The translations under genes and the position numbers were made by a program. DNA of 64,000 nt, from assembly GCF_002282855.1 (NCBI RefSeq), contig NZ_NRIR01000001.1:310001-374000 (forward strand), given 5' to 3'. This DNA is from Paraferrimonas sedimenticola (GTDB taxonomy: Bacteria; Pseudomonadota; Gammaproteobacteria; Enterobacterales; Shewanellaceae). Of the stretch, positions 8,188-18,043 are shown piece by piece (the stretch's first letter is position 1; the number at the start of each line of letters is the position of its first letter). The notes below the pieces were generated by a model. That model did no database searches. It was not told the origin of the DNA and worked only from the letters and a program-made list of their open reading frames with translations.

Positions 8188-10797
8188 TTAAGCCTGCCGC
8201 TCTTTCACGACATAATTACCCTCTTCCATGGTCATGGTGAGGTGGGTATCTGAACTTAAGCCCGGATGAGACAGGATATGCTGGCTGAGATTCCTAGATA
8301 CATGTTTGGTAATCACCGCATCTAACAAGCGCCCGCCTTTTTCAGACAACTGGCAATGGTCACTTAAGCCATCTAGAACCGACGAGTCAATTTCTAAGGT
8401 TGCCCCATAATGCTGATTGACTCGGTCAATGATTTTATCCAGCTTCAAGTTCATGATTTGTCGTTGTAGGGCGACCGACAATGGCAGATAAGGAATGGCC
8501 GACATTCGACCAATCAAGGCATCGGGAAAGACTTCACGTAATGAGTGGTCAAGCAGCTCGCCTAAATGGCCGATGTCTATGTCTTGTTGCTCATTGCAAT
8601 ATTGGAAAATGGCGTTACTGCCGACATTGGAAGTCAGTAAAATCAGAGTATTCTTAAAATCGATGTAGCGACCTTCGCCGTCTTCCATCCAGCCTTTATC
8701 AAACACCTGAAAGAAGATTTCATGGACATCTGGATGGGCTTTTTCAATCTCATCTAACAGCAATACTGAGTGTGGCTTACGACGAATCGCTTCTGTTAAC
8801 ACGCCACCTTCACCATAACCCACATACCCGGGAGGAGCGCCCTTTAGAGTGGATACCGTATGGGATTCCTGGAACTCGCTCATGTTAATGGTGATCATGT
8901 TTTGCTCACCACCGTAAAGGGCTTCGGCTAAAGCCAAGGCAGTTTCGGTTTTACCCGTACCTGATGGGCCTGCGAGCAGCATCACGCCGACAGGCTTATT
9001 GGGATCATCCAATCGAGTTCTGGATATACGCACCACGTCAGCCAGTTGTTTTAACGCGTGATCTTGACCAAGGACCCGCTGGCCAAGATTGGATTCCAAT
9101 TGTTTAAGTGCATCCATTTCATTTAGTTGCATTTTACCCGCTGGGATCCCAGTCCAATCGCTGACAATCGCAGCAACTGCTTTCTCGTCCACCAGCGGAT
9201 AAACCAAGGGTTGTTCAGACTGAATCTCCCCTAGGCGACTCAATAAATCCGCGATAGTTGAGTCAGCCTCGCTAACTTGTGCGTCCTCATTCTTAATCGC
9301 CTCTAGACGTTCGTTTATCTGAGTAACCACCTCCTGCTCGCTCTGCCAACGGGCTGTGATTTCTTCTTCGTTGACCTTTAAAGACGCTAATTGCTCGGAC
9401 AGCTCAGCAAAGTCTTCGGCGCTATGGGTGCCAAGGGCCTGCTCTTTTTGCACCAGAGCCAGTTCCGAATTCAAAAATTGTTGTTGGCGTTGGCAATCAT
9501 CTAACGATGGTGGCTGGCAGCTTTGACTGGTGGCAACTCTGGCACAAGCTGTGTCTAACAAGCTAATGGCTTTGTCCGGTAACTGCCTGTCGGGTAGATA
9601 TCGAGCACTCAATTCAGCAGCCGCTTGCAGCGCCTCTTTTTGAATAACCACTCCATGGTGCTTCTCGAGTACTGGGTAAAGTCCACGTAGCATGGCCACC
9701 GCAATATCCACCTCAGGCTCAGCGACTTTGACCAGCTGAAATCGACGAGTCAGCGCTGGGTCTTTCTCAATGTATTGCTTGTACTCAGACCAAGTCGTTG
9801 CCGCGACCGTGCGTAACATGCCCCTGGCAAGCTCGGGCTTTAATAGGTTGGCCGCATCCCCAGTCCCAGACTGACCACCAGCACCAATCAAGGTGTGGGC
9901 TTCATCGATAAATAGAATGATGGATTTATCGCTGTCTTTGATTTCTTGAATGACTTGCTTAAGGCGCTTTTCAAATTCTCCTTTCATGCTGGCACCGGCT
10001 TGTAACAGACCAATATCTAGCGCCAACAAGCGCACATTCTGCAGGGGCTCAGGCACTTCGCCGTCAGCAATTCGCTGAGCAAACCCCTCGACGACGGCGG
10101 TTTTGCCGACCCCGGCCTCACCGGTCAAAATGGGGTTATTCTGACGACGCCGCATTAAAATATCGATCATCAGTCTGATTTCGTCTTCCCGACCAATTAC
10201 AGGGTCCATCTCACCAGCTTCAGCAACGGCGGTCATGTCTATGGTGTACTTGCTAAGTGCCGAGCCATCAGCGTCTTCGGTCGCTAAGCCTTGAGTTTCT
10301 GGCGCTTCATCTGCATCGCCTTCGCTCGACTGTGCCACCACATCGAGTAGCTCTTCGCTTAACTTGCTGGCATCCAATTGCGCCAGGGTGGTAGATAATC
10401 CCATTAAGGCGCCGCGTAAATCTGAAGACTGCAGAAGAGCCAAAAGTAAGTGTCCACTGCGGATCTTCTTATGGCCATAGGTAAGCGATGCCACCCCCCA
10501 AGCAAGCTCAACCGACTCATCGATCTTGCTGGATAAATCAGAAATCGAAGAAGCACCTCTTGGAAGCTTATCCAGACTGTCTGACAGTTCCTGTTGCACA
10601 ACTTGCGAGTCCAAACCGTAGTGCTTCGCGATTAAATGCAGGTCGAGATCACCTTGTTGCCACAATTGATGTAACCAATGACTCAGCTCGACGTAGGGAT
10701 TACCTCGTAACTTGCAAAAGTCCGTTGCACTTTGAAGTCCGCCATAAAGCGTCGGATTCAGTTTTCCGAATAATGTCACTCGAGATACTTTCGCCAT
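8188..10797 (-). CDS. tssH: ClpV (TssH) T6SS sheath-disassembly ATPase
   Basis: This hexameric AAA+ unfoldase extracts contracted TssB/TssC sheath for re-use. The 869-residue protein has a ClpN-like N-terminal domain (about 1-160). The first ATPase module has Walker A GEAGVGKT and Walker B ILFIDEAH, followed by a coiled-coil middle region (about 410-530). The second ATPase module has GPSGTGKT and VLLLDEIEKAH. The N-terminal domain and short middle region distinguish ClpV from ClpB, and the location between tssG and vgrG agrees. Confidence 0.96.
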   Translation of the reverse strand: MAKVSRVTLFGKLNPTLYGGLQSATDFCKLRGNPYVELSHWLHQLWQQGDLDLHLIAKHYGLDSQVVQQELSDSLDKLPRGASSISDLSSKIDESVELAWGVASLTYGHKKIRSGHLLLALLQSSDLRGALMGLSTTLAQLDASKLSEELLDVVAQSSEGDADEAPETQGLATEDADGSALSKYTIDMTAVAEAGEMDPVIGREDEIRLMIDILMRRRQNNPILTGEAGVGKTAVVEGFAQRIADGEVPEPLQNVRLLALDIGLLQAGASMKGEFEKRLKQVIQEIKDSDKSIILFIDEAHTLIGAGGQSGTGDAANLLKPELARGMLRTVAATTWSEYKQYIEKDPALTRRFQLVKVAEPEVDIAVAMLRGLYPVLEKHHGVVIQKEALQAAAELSARYLPDRQLPDKAISLLDTACARVATSQSCQPPSLDDCQRQQQFLNSELALVQKEQALGTHSAEDFAELSEQLASLKVNEEEITARWQSEQEVVTQINERLEAIKNEDAQVSEADSTIADLLSRLGEIQSEQPLVYPLVDEKAVAAIVSDWTGIPAGKMQLNEMDALKQLESNLGQRVLGQDHALKQLADVVRISRTRLDDPNKPVGVMLLAGPSGTGKTETALALAEALYGGEQNMITINMSEFQESHTVSTLKGAPPGYVGYGEGGVLTEAIRRKPHSVLLLDEIEKAHPDVHEIFFQVFDKGWMEDGEGRYIDFKNTLILLTSNVGSNAIFQYCNEQQDIDIGHLGELLDHSLREVFPDALIGRMSAIPYLPLSVALQRQIMNLKLDKIIDRVNQHYGATLEIDSSVLDGLSDHCQLSEKGGRLLDAVITKHVSRNLSQHILSHPGLSSDTHLTMTMEEGNYVVKERQA

Positions 10798-10829
10798 TTG
10801 CTAAGCCCTTAGGTTCACTACCGCTGTGT

Positions 10830-11780
10830 TTACAATTCAACGTCGAGGTTACGAACTAACCCCAACCGTATGCTATTTCCCTTACTGCCAAGCCAGGCAC
10901 TCATACCGAGGCGCTGCTGACCATTTAGACAAGTTTCTTGCTCGCTTTCTAAAGCATCCAGGCTCATACGTACCTGACAGTTTCGCCGCCCTGCAGTTGT
11001 TGCCGTCACAACTGCCATCATTGTTTGCCAACTCGAGCCACCAGGCAGTAGCTTCAAATAGTCATCCAAACTCGAGCAGGTGATATCAAATCTCACCGTT
11101 AGATCTTGGCTGTAAAATCGATTGCCAAGATGGCTGTCATTACCTAACACACTGCGGCCAAGCCGCCCTTGTAAGCCTTCTGGTAAAGGGAACCAATTGC
11201 CGACAAAATCACTGGCTGCCACGGGCATGCCTATCGCATCGCTAGCGATTGACTGCATCCGTTTACAGCTAAGCTCTTGGCTACCAATAATCCCGTAATA
11301 CGCTCGTATTCGTTGCCACAGAGGTCGAGACTCTGAGACTTTTGTGTGACCCACCAAGCCATGCAAAATATCGCTGAATTGACTGTCATTGGATGGTTGA
11401 TTTTGCTTCCAGGCTCGATAGAAAAACATCGCTGAGCGATGATTAAACAAGTTCACCAAACCCAGTAGTGCGGCGTTTTTGTCTTTTTGAATCTGGCTAT
11501 GAACAAGCTCAGTAAAATGCAGTGGCATAGGCCCTTGACTGCCAAGAAGTCCATACACGGATTGAGTCAGTGCCAAGCGATTATTGGTAATCGCTCGGCA
11601 AGATAAAATGTCAGAAGCAGCAAAGGACATTGACGAACTTTGCCCAATTCGAACCGTTTCTTTACTCGGGCTAGTTGCCCTGCCAAATGCCGGCCCTTGT
11701 TGCTGAGACTCTATCTCGGACAATGCTGCAAACAAATCCCATTGCCAGGGCTCTGTAGTCATTTGAGTGAGTTGCTTCAT
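10830..11780 (-). CDS. tssG: TssG baseplate protein
   Basis: TssG (VasB/ImpH family) forms the T6SS baseplate wedge with TssE, TssF and TssK. The length of 316 residues is usual. Recognisable features are the N-terminal WDLFAALSEIE segment, the SFAASDI motif, and GLLGSQGPMPLHFTE, which matches the conserved 'GL.G..GPLP..YTE' region of the family. The start overlaps the tssF stop by four bases (ATGA). Confidence 0.94.
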   Translation of the reverse strand: MKQLTQMTTEPWQWDLFAALSEIESQQQGPAFGRATSPSKETVRIGQSSSMSFAASDILSCRAITNNRLALTQSVYGLLGSQGPMPLHFTELVHSQIQKDKNAALLGLVNLFNHRSAMFFYRAWKQNQPSNDSQFSDILHGLVGHTKVSESRPLWQRIRAYYGIIGSQELSCKRMQSIASDAIGMPVAASDFVGNWFPLPEGLQGRLGRSVLGNDSHLGNRFYSQDLTVRFDITCSSLDDYLKLLPGGSSWQTMMAVVTATTAGRRNCQVRMSLDALESEQETCLNGQQRLGMSAWLGSKGNSIRLGLVRNLDVEL

Positions 11781-13621
11781 AGCCTTGGCGCCCCGCCAAA
11801 TCGAACCGGCCAGCAGTGGACCTCGCCTCGCTGCAAAGTGGATAAAGCCACCTGCAATAAACTATTTGCGCTTATGTAATGACGCAGAACTTTTTCAAGA
11901 AGCGAGCCCAATGCAAAGGCATCACCGTTGTCAAAGTAGTTCTCGTCCAACTCAATGCTGACTTTTAGTCCTCTGGCAAAACAAACCGGGCCCTTGGATG
12001 GCACTCGTTCAATCAAGGGGTCCGCCCCGACTTGCACGATCCCTTCTAGTAGCCTTTGCTCAATCCGCCCATTTTTAGGAGCCAACAAGGTTAATAATTG
12101 CTTGAGGTGTGCCGCGCCATTATCCCCAACCAAAGAACCCAAACTGAAGCCCAGCAAAGTGGTCAACATCCAAGGGGTACGGGCGTCAAATATTGCCGAA
12201 GCGGGTTGGCTCACGCCCTGCTTGGCTCGAATGGATTTAACCGGAGCACCCGTTAGCAAACTAAAATCGGTTTTGCCTCTAGAAAGGGGCATGTTTAGCG
12301 GTAAGTCTCCATTGGAGCACAAGGCAGTAAGGCTAAGTTGGCGCACGTGAGATAACTGTTTCTGATCGTTGTCGATGAGGTTAATAAACACATCGCTGCC
12401 CAGATAAGGCGCCCGAGCACCAGTTGTTTGCTTGCGCTTGGATATCAATCGTTGCCGGCGTTCAGTGCTGTAGGTAAGTGAACTAGACCCTTGCCAATGG
12501 CCAAACGGCCTGACAGTCTCTCGGCCAGTATCCTGCTCAAACAAGGCATCCACCTCCAACAATCGTATGATTTCGTAATCAGCCTGATTAGCAGGGTCAA
12601 CCACTAGCGGGCTTGCCATTCGTTTGGGATCAAGCTTGTATGGGCTGAGGCGTTTTTCGAATAGGTTTACCGCCGGAGTAGCGTGCAAACGAATGTACTC
12701 GTTATTTAGAGCACCGACCAAACGCTCATCCACCTTGGATAAGACGAAAATTAAAGTGATCTGATTGGACGTGAAATCTCCCCAGTCAGATAGGCCCGTG
12801 AGCTTTACAAATTGGAACTTTTCTCGATAGGCAAAATACTCTTGTAGTAGTCGCAAGCCGCCAAACTGTCGCTGACAAGATTCGAACATGGCTTGATTGT
12901 CAGCAAAGCCATCCGCCACTAATCGCGCCTTTGTAAGTTGAGTGCTTTTGGGTAGCTGCGACGTATCTGCTATTCGGACTTCGCTCAAGTTGCAATTGAG
13001 GGCTTCGAACAATGCGCTGCCAAGGCCATCAAAATTGGGTAGGTAAAACGACAAGGCATCAAGCTCTAACTCTGACACCGAGATTTTATCTGGTAGGCTG
13101 AGGGTTATTCTGAGTTCAGCTCTGTGCTTAGATGCGCCGTTGCCAATGCCACTGTTCGGGCTTGCCAGTAAGTCCCGGTTTCGGTAGTCCACCTCAGCAA
13201 TAACCAATGGGGTAAGGACAACATCGAAGCAGGTTCTAAACAAACAGCGTGCCGAACTGTCTTTGCTGTACTGCCCTTGCAATTGGGTTTTGGCTGGTAG
13301 TTTAAAACTGGATTGAAGCATGCCCGCTTCTGGCTCCAATTCAACAATGCATACGCTAGGGTTTGGTGCGGTAAAGCCTGGGAACAACAACTCAAATAGG
13401 TGCTGCGCCATTTGCGGGAAGCCAGCGTCCAACTTCAAACGGGTACGAGCGGCAAGAAAAGCAAATCCTTCGAGTAGCCTTTCAACGTAGGGATCGTCAC
13501 AAGTAGCACTTCCAAGTCCTAAGCTTGCAGCATTGTTTGGATAAGCTTCAGCAAATTCCAAACTCATTTCACGTATGTAATTTAGCTCCTCACTGTAGTA
13601 GCGCATTAAGTGTTCATTCAT
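11777..13621 (-). CDS. tssF: TssF baseplate protein
   Basis: TssF (VasA/ImpG family) is the largest baseplate wedge protein. The 614-residue length and the N-terminus, with YYSEELNYIREMSLEFAE and then DPYVERLLEGFAFLAAR, are highly characteristic of the family. The gene overlaps tssE upstream and tssG downstream by four bases each, so the three wedge proteins are made from coupled cistrons. Confidence 0.95.
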   Translation of the reverse strand: MNEHLMRYYSEELNYIREMSLEFAEAYPNNAASLGLGSATCDDPYVERLLEGFAFLAARTRLKLDAGFPQMAQHLFELLFPGFTAPNPSVCIVELEPEAGMLQSSFKLPAKTQLQGQYSKDSSARCLFRTCFDVVLTPLVIAEVDYRNRDLLASPNSGIGNGASKHRAELRITLSLPDKISVSELELDALSFYLPNFDGLGSALFEALNCNLSEVRIADTSQLPKSTQLTKARLVADGFADNQAMFESCQRQFGGLRLLQEYFAYREKFQFVKLTGLSDWGDFTSNQITLIFVLSKVDERLVGALNNEYIRLHATPAVNLFEKRLSPYKLDPKRMASPLVVDPANQADYEIIRLLEVDALFEQDTGRETVRPFGHWQGSSSLTYSTERRQRLISKRKQTTGARAPYLGSDVFINLIDNDQKQLSHVRQLSLTALCSNGDLPLNMPLSRGKTDFSLLTGAPVKSIRAKQGVSQPASAIFDARTPWMLTTLLGFSLGSLVGDNGAAHLKQLLTLLAPKNGRIEQRLLEGIVQVGADPLIERVPSKGPVCFARGLKVSIELDENYFDNGDAFALGSLLEKVLRHYISANSLLQVALSTLQRGEVHCWPVRFGGAPRL

Positions 13622-14112
13622 GACTCTGTGCGCTCCGTGATAACGAAGGCCTCTTGGCTCAAATCAAACTCGGTTGCTAAGTTCAAATTCACGATTTCAC
13701 CATTGAGACCTTTCATTTGAACATCGATTAGCAATGCCAGTGGCTCGGTTAAATCACTATCGGAGTTAGCATTTGGGTTAGCCACACAACGCAGACTTCG
13801 AGCAACTAGCCGAGGCTCGAAAGCTACGATGGCTGCCCCAATTTGCTTCTCAACATTTTCAAGCGGGATCCCGCAGACAATCTTTCCTGCAAAGTCAGCC
13901 ACACCATAGTTGATGGTAGAGGTCTTAACTTGCGGATAGTCTGTAAGCTGATAGTCTTCCGGCAAACATGCTGTATTAAGCAAACGCTCAAGCTCCCCTA
14001 ATACTGCACGCTTTAGCACTCTCGTATCTTCAAGATTTGCTGAAGCACTCGAGTCTAGAAAGCGTGCAAGAAAAGGGGACAAACGCTCGCACTCAACCAC
14101 GCCATTTTTCAT
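13618..14112 (-). CDS. tssE: TssE, gp25-like baseplate protein
   Basis: TssE is the small gp25/lysozyme-like baseplate component that helps start sheath assembly. The product has 164 residues. The central region (VLGELERLLNT, then INYGVADFAG) and later CGIPLENVEKQIGAAI followed by FEPRL match the gp25 fold, where a conserved 'I..FEPRL' motif stabilises the core. The gene is nine bases downstream of hcp and overlaps tssF. Confidence 0.93.
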   Translation of the reverse strand: MKNGVVECERLSPFLARFLDSSASANLEDTRVLKRAVLGELERLLNTACLPEDYQLTDYPQVKTSTINYGVADFAGKIVCGIPLENVEKQIGAAIVAFEPRLVARSLRCVANPNANSDSDLTEPLALLIDVQMKGLNGEIVNLNLATEFDLSQEAFVITERTES

Positions 14113-14121
14113 TGTGGTTGG

Positions 14122-14604
14122 TTACTGCTTATTTGCCTTGATATCAAATTTCACTTCTTTCTCGGCTTCTTCACCACCATCCTCCGTTTGAGGTTTGTAC
14201 TTGAAATGGAAGCGAGCAAAGTTTAGCGAGATATTTTCTGTTAGCTTATCCTCTCCACCAGAACCACCAGTACTAACTGAAGTGACGATCAAATCTTCAA
14301 ATTCGATGGTTATGTATTCCAGCGGGTCGTCACCACCAGCCTTACGACAAACCAAGGTCGCACTGGCAATGTGCTTACCATTGCAGCAATGCCGTAATAA
14401 GTTATGGCTGGCACTGTCGATCCATTTAGTGAATGAAATATCTTGGACATTGACCTTGCCGCTGCCGCTGCCGCCACCAATGTGAGTCGACCCTGACTGG
14501 CTACAACCCCAACTCCAGGCCAGTACATCGATTTCCCCACCATGAGTGTCATCCTCTGACTCACCTTCAATTCCCTCTATCTTAAAAAACATGTCCATAG
14601 CCAT
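14122..14604 (-). CDS. hcp: Hcp (TssD) tube protein
   Basis: Hcp hexamers stack to form the inner tube that is propelled into target cells. The 160-residue sequence starts MAMDMFFKIEGIEGES, and the later DVLAWSWGCSQSG and VQDISFTKWID segments are hallmarks of the family. The C-terminus has a short acidic then basic tail. A TAGGAG ribosome-binding site precedes the start, and the 14-base gap to tssC keeps it in the operon. It is the only hcp seen in the window. Confidence 0.96.
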   Translation of the reverse strand: MAMDMFFKIEGIEGESEDDTHGGEIDVLAWSWGCSQSGSTHIGGGSGSGKVNVQDISFTKWIDSASHNLLRHCCNGKHIASATLVCRKAGGDDPLEYITIEFEDLIVTSVSTGGSGGEDKLTENISLNFARFHFKYKPQTEDGGEEAEKEVKFDIKANKQ

Positions 14605-14618
14605 AATAAGCTCCTACC

Positions 14619-16127
14619 TTATTTCTCTTTTCCAGACGGTACTTTGGCTACCAAACGCAGCGAAGTTTTCAATCCTTCCAACTGGTAATGGGGCCGCAAG
14701 TAAAAATTAGCGTTGTAATAACCCGGGTTTTCTTCAATGCTTTCGACCACTACCTCAGCTTTTGCAAGAGGCTTTCTGGCTTTAACCTCCTCCGTTGAGT
14801 TTTTCGGATCACCATCCACGTATTGCACAATCCACTTTCGTAACCAGCGCTCGAGATCCTCTCGTTCTTTGAATGAACCCACTTTGTCGCGCACAATGCA
14901 CTTGAGGTAATGGGCAAATCGATTGACTGCAAACAAGTAAGGTAAGCGCGCTGAAAGATTGGCATTGGCGGTTGCATCAGGATCAGCATATTGAGCAGGC
15001 TCTTGCAGCGTCTGAGCACCAATGAAAGCCGCCATGTCGGTATTTTTACGATGGACTAGAGATAAGAAGCCGTTCTTACTGAGTTCCGCTTCCCGTCGAT
15101 CACTGATGCCAATCTCAGTTGGGCATTTCATGTCGACGCCACCGTCATCCGATGGGAATGTATGGGTCGGTAAACCTTCTACAAGGCCCCCAGACTCAAC
15201 CCCACGGATCCTCGAGCACCATCCGTAGTTCTTAAAGGAGCGGGTAATGTTGGCCGCCATCGCATAAGCACTGTTGGCCCAGACATAATGACCACCCTCG
15301 TCATTACTGGTGCTTTCTTCGAATTCAAAGCCTTCGACCGGATTGGTGTTCGGCCCGTATGGAGTCCGAGCCATAAAACGTGGCAAGGTTAGCGCTAGAT
15401 AGCGCGAGTCTTCAGACTTACGCAAAGACTGCCAAGCGGCATACTCAGGAGTCTGGAATATCTTGGTAATGTCGGTAGGGTTTGCCAACTCACGCCATGA
15501 GTCCATTTGCATCAAAGTGGGAGACGCTGCAGAGATGAAGGGCGTATGGCTTGCCGCACCGATCCGAGCCATTTCACCAAGCAGCTCAACATCTGGGGCA
15601 CTGTGATCAAAGTGATAGTCGCCTACGATACAGCCATAGGGTTCACCACCAAACTGACCATATTCTTGTTCGTAGAGCTTCTTAAACACTGGGCTTTGAT
15701 CCCATAGTACGCCTTTGTATTTCTTAAGATTTTTATGCAGCTCTTTTTTACTGATATTCAAAACCTTAATCTTTAGCGTCTCATCAGTCTCGGTCTTGTT
15801 GACCAAGTGAGCTAAACCACGCCAGGCACCTTCAACACCGGTAAAATCCTCGTGGTGAATAATCTCGTTAACCTGAGAGGTGAGCTTTTCGTCAATAGAG
15901 GTGATGAGTTTCTCTATGGTTGCAACAGAGTCAGAGCCAACAAGTTCGGTGCCACTGTCTTTCAGCACCATTTCAGCCAAGGTTAATACCGCTTCTTTGA
16001 CCGAATCTTTAGCCTGTTCCGTTCTGGGTTTAAACTCCTTTTGCAGCAAGGAATCAAAGTCCGTAAACTCTCCCTGAGCAGCGGAGTCTTGGGGTTGCTC
16101 TTGCATTGGCGATTGGGGATCACTCAT
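14619..16127 (-). CDS. tssC: TssC, large sheath subunit
   Basis: TssC (VipB) co-assembles with TssB into the contractile sheath. The product is 502 residues from the chosen start. Conserved stretches include FTGVEGAWRGLAHLV, GCIVGDYHFDH, FLARTPYG-like FMARTPYGPNTNPV, and AHYLKCIVRDKVGSF near the C-terminus. The frame opens eight codons earlier at 16151, but AGGAGGA lies just upstream of the ATG at 16127, which overlaps the tssB stop by eight bases. I therefore use 16127. Confidence 0.95.
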   Translation of the reverse strand: MSDPQSPMQEQPQDSAAQGEFTDFDSLLQKEFKPRTEQAKDSVKEAVLTLAEMVLKDSGTELVGSDSVATIEKLITSIDEKLTSQVNEIIHHEDFTGVEGAWRGLAHLVNKTETDETLKIKVLNISKKELHKNLKKYKGVLWDQSPVFKKLYEQEYGQFGGEPYGCIVGDYHFDHSAPDVELLGEMARIGAASHTPFISAASPTLMQMDSWRELANPTDITKIFQTPEYAAWQSLRKSEDSRYLALTLPRFMARTPYGPNTNPVEGFEFEESTSNDEGGHYVWANSAYAMAANITRSFKNYGWCSRIRGVESGGLVEGLPTHTFPSDDGGVDMKCPTEIGISDRREAELSKNGFLSLVHRKNTDMAAFIGAQTLQEPAQYADPDATANANLSARLPYLFAVNRFAHYLKCIVRDKVGSFKEREDLERWLRKWIVQYVDGDPKNSTEEVKARKPLAKAEVVVESIEENPGYYNANFYLRPHYQLEGLKTSLRLVAKVPSGKEK

Positions 16128-16641
16128 TGCTGTCCTCCTGGCCTGATTCACCTTGTTTTGCTGTGGCTAACAAGCTTTTCAATAATTCTGGATTGTCTAT
16201 CGCCTTTGATAACAACTCCTCAGCACCACTTTTACCGTCCATATAAGTCAGCAAATTGGTGAGCTGACGACGGACTGTAAGTAGTTCTTTAAGGGCTGGT
16301 ACCTGCTCAGCAACCTTATCTGGCTCAAAGTCAGACATAGACGAAAAGGTTAAATCTACGCTGAGTTTGTCATCGCTATCTGTGAGTTTATTCTCCACCT
16401 GATATGCCGCTCTAGGCGCAACAGACTTCATTCGCTCGTCTAGATTTTCCGCGTCGATTTCAAGTAAATCGCGATCTTGAATTGGCGGTGGTGGCTCTTT
16501 GGGTTTGCCCGAGAGATCAGCCATTACTGCCATAACAAACGGCAGCTCAACGGAGCGTTCTTCTCCGTAGACCTCAACGTCATATTCAATTTGCACCCTG
16601 GGGGCACGATTTCTGCCTATTTGCTTCTGGCCGCTATCCAC
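16120..16641 (-). CDS. tssB: TssB, small sheath subunit
   Basis: TssB (VipA) is the partner of TssC in the sheath and carries the contact region recognised by ClpV. The 173-residue protein has the family signature near its N-terminus (RAPRVQIEYDVE, then ELPFVMAVMADLSG). The start is GTG, with AAGGAG seven bases upstream. The gap from tssA is 35 bases. Confidence 0.95.
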   Translation of the reverse strand: MDSGQKQIGRNRAPRVQIEYDVEVYGEERSVELPFVMAVMADLSGKPKEPPPPIQDRDLLEIDAENLDERMKSVAPRAAYQVENKLTDSDDKLSVDLTFSSMSDFEPDKVAEQVPALKELLTVRRQLTNLLTYMDGKSGAEELLSKAIDNPELLKSLLATAKQGESGQEDSNE

Positions 16642-16676
16642 TGTGTATCTCCTTCACTGGTTCTATATTTAACTTG

Positions 16677-17705
16677 CTAATCTTCTTTATCAGGCTGCCC
16701 CACCAAAGACTGAATGGTGCCGATAGCCTCTGGGCTCACTTCCTGGATAATGCTCATAAAATCCGCTTCCACCAGCTTCTCAGCCCTTTGAATAATCAAG
16801 GGCACTGGGCTGGATGGTTCAAAATCTCGGTAGTAGTCGCAAACTAGGTTTAACGCGCTGATGACTTGTTGGCGGCTGGTGATGCGATTGGGAAGTGACG
16901 TTGAATTTGGCGTTGGTGCCGCTGACGCTGCAGCTGGTGATTCAGGCTCGCTCAGCTCAGTTTGCTCTTGCTCCCTCGGGGATGGAGTGACCTTGTCTGC
17001 GTATGGTTGCCATAGCTGCTGAACCTCATTGAGAAGACTGGTAAACGATCCCAATGGTGGACAAGCATCTTGCCCTCCCAGCCGGTCAAGCTCACCAAGC
17101 AATTGTTCAACACCCTGCGAGGCTCGCTGTAAAACACTACTCAGTGCCTGAACACCCTCTGGGCCCATCGCGGCAACCGATTTATTTACCGCCATTTTTT
17201 TATCAGTTTTTTCGTTGTCTTCAAGACCCGCGATGGTGCCTTCAATCATCTGCAGATCGCGAAAAGAAAATTGACCTAGACGACCCCCATCAATTAGGAC
17301 GCATCGTCTCAAAGGAGTGAGAAAGGTTTCCGAGCCTGCGAGGTAAGCCAGTGCCGAGGCCCGTTCAAAGGCGCCATCTTCGGGGTCTAGCTGAGGATGC
17401 ATTGACTCCCAAAGTTCACCGAGCCAATTGTGGAGCACGTCTAACGATGCAAGGCCCGTGGCTCCCTCAACCATGATGTTGGCGCGAAACCACAAGGTTA
17501 ATACTCTCAAGTCACGACTTTTTGAGCACAGCTCGAGCGCCCTGGACTGCACTTGCTTCCAGTTCACTTTCTTTTCTTCTGTGTTGCCTATTATCGAAGG
17601 GGTTGTTTGCTCAACCATGGCAAACAATTCGATAAACTCCTTTGACATACTCAGGTCAGGACCCGCTGGGTTTGAGTCATCTATCGACCCTAATAGAGCG
17701 TCCAT
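16677..17705 (-). CDS. tssA: TssA, T6SS cap/assembly protein
   Basis: TssA primes tube and sheath polymerisation and can cap the distal end. The 342-residue protein has the ImpA N-terminal domain (opening with NPAGPDLSMS, then WKQVQSRALELCSKSRDLRV and YLAGSETFLTPLRR). A Pro/Ser-rich linker lies near 240-270, followed by a short C-terminal helical domain with NRITSRQQVISALNLVCDYY and later SPVPLIIQRAEKLV, which is common to short TssA proteins. It is the first gene of the operon. No clear ribosome-binding site precedes the ATG. Confidence 0.92.
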   Translation of the reverse strand: MDALLGSIDDSNPAGPDLSMSKEFIELFAMVEQTTPSIIGNTEEKKVNWKQVQSRALELCSKSRDLRVLTLWFRANIMVEGATGLASLDVLHNWLGELWESMHPQLDPEDGAFERASALAYLAGSETFLTPLRRCVLIDGGRLGQFSFRDLQMIEGTIAGLEDNEKTDKKMAVNKSVAAMGPEGVQALSSVLQRASQGVEQLLGELDRLGGQDACPPLGSFTSLLNEVQQLWQPYADKVTPSPREQEQTELSEPESPAAASAAPTPNSTSLPNRITSRQQVISALNLVCDYYRDFEPSSPVPLIIQRAEKLVEADFMSIIQEVSPEAIGTIQSLVGQPDKED

Positions 17706-18043
17706 TGGTTGTTCATTTGTCCTATAAAAACCATAGGCGCAACACCCTGTGCTGCCATTCAGTACGTCGGCTAGCCATCTGAAAAAGCACTTAAAAGCGC
17801 CTAATTATCTATGCGAAAGATAATTTCTAGATTCAAGAGTGTAGACCCATAAATCCGATACGGGTAAGAAAACCATGAAAAACTAATAAACCACTTGTTC
17901 GCGACATAAACCCTTTTGTCTTTAGGATTATCCCTCCTTGTCAATAACGAATTCTTAGACTTAACTTTGAGAGGAATTCACCTTCACATCCGATAACTGT
18001 AAGTTTTTGGGCAACTAATTTCGCATTGCACAGCGCGCTCTCT
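17706..18043. other. Divergent control region between tssA and the kinase gene
   Basis: This 338-base gap separates the leftward T6SS operon from the rightward kinase operon, so it should hold both promoters. It is AT-rich. A perfect inverted repeat lies at 17803-17825. On the plus strand TTGTCA at 17938 is followed 17 bases later by a poor -10-like TTAACT at 17961, a weak promoter guess only. I saw no GG-N10-GC sigma-54 site. A GAGAGGA at 17970 has no start codon nearby. Confidence 0.55.
17803..17825. repeat. 8-base inverted repeat, candidate operator of the T6SS locus
   Basis: AATTATCT (17803-17810) and AGATAATT (17818-17825) are perfect inverted repeats around a seven-base spacer, in the divergent region about 100 bases upstream of tssA. 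The size and symmetry suit a dimeric regulator site. A GATAAT on the minus strand within it could also be part of a -10 element for tssA. Function is inferred. Confidence 0.4.

Noticed and set aside
17706-18043. Sigma-54 promoter for the T6SS operon
   Set aside because: TGGCAG...TTGC on the minus strand near 17735-17755 has the wrong GG-GC spacing (14 instead of 10).
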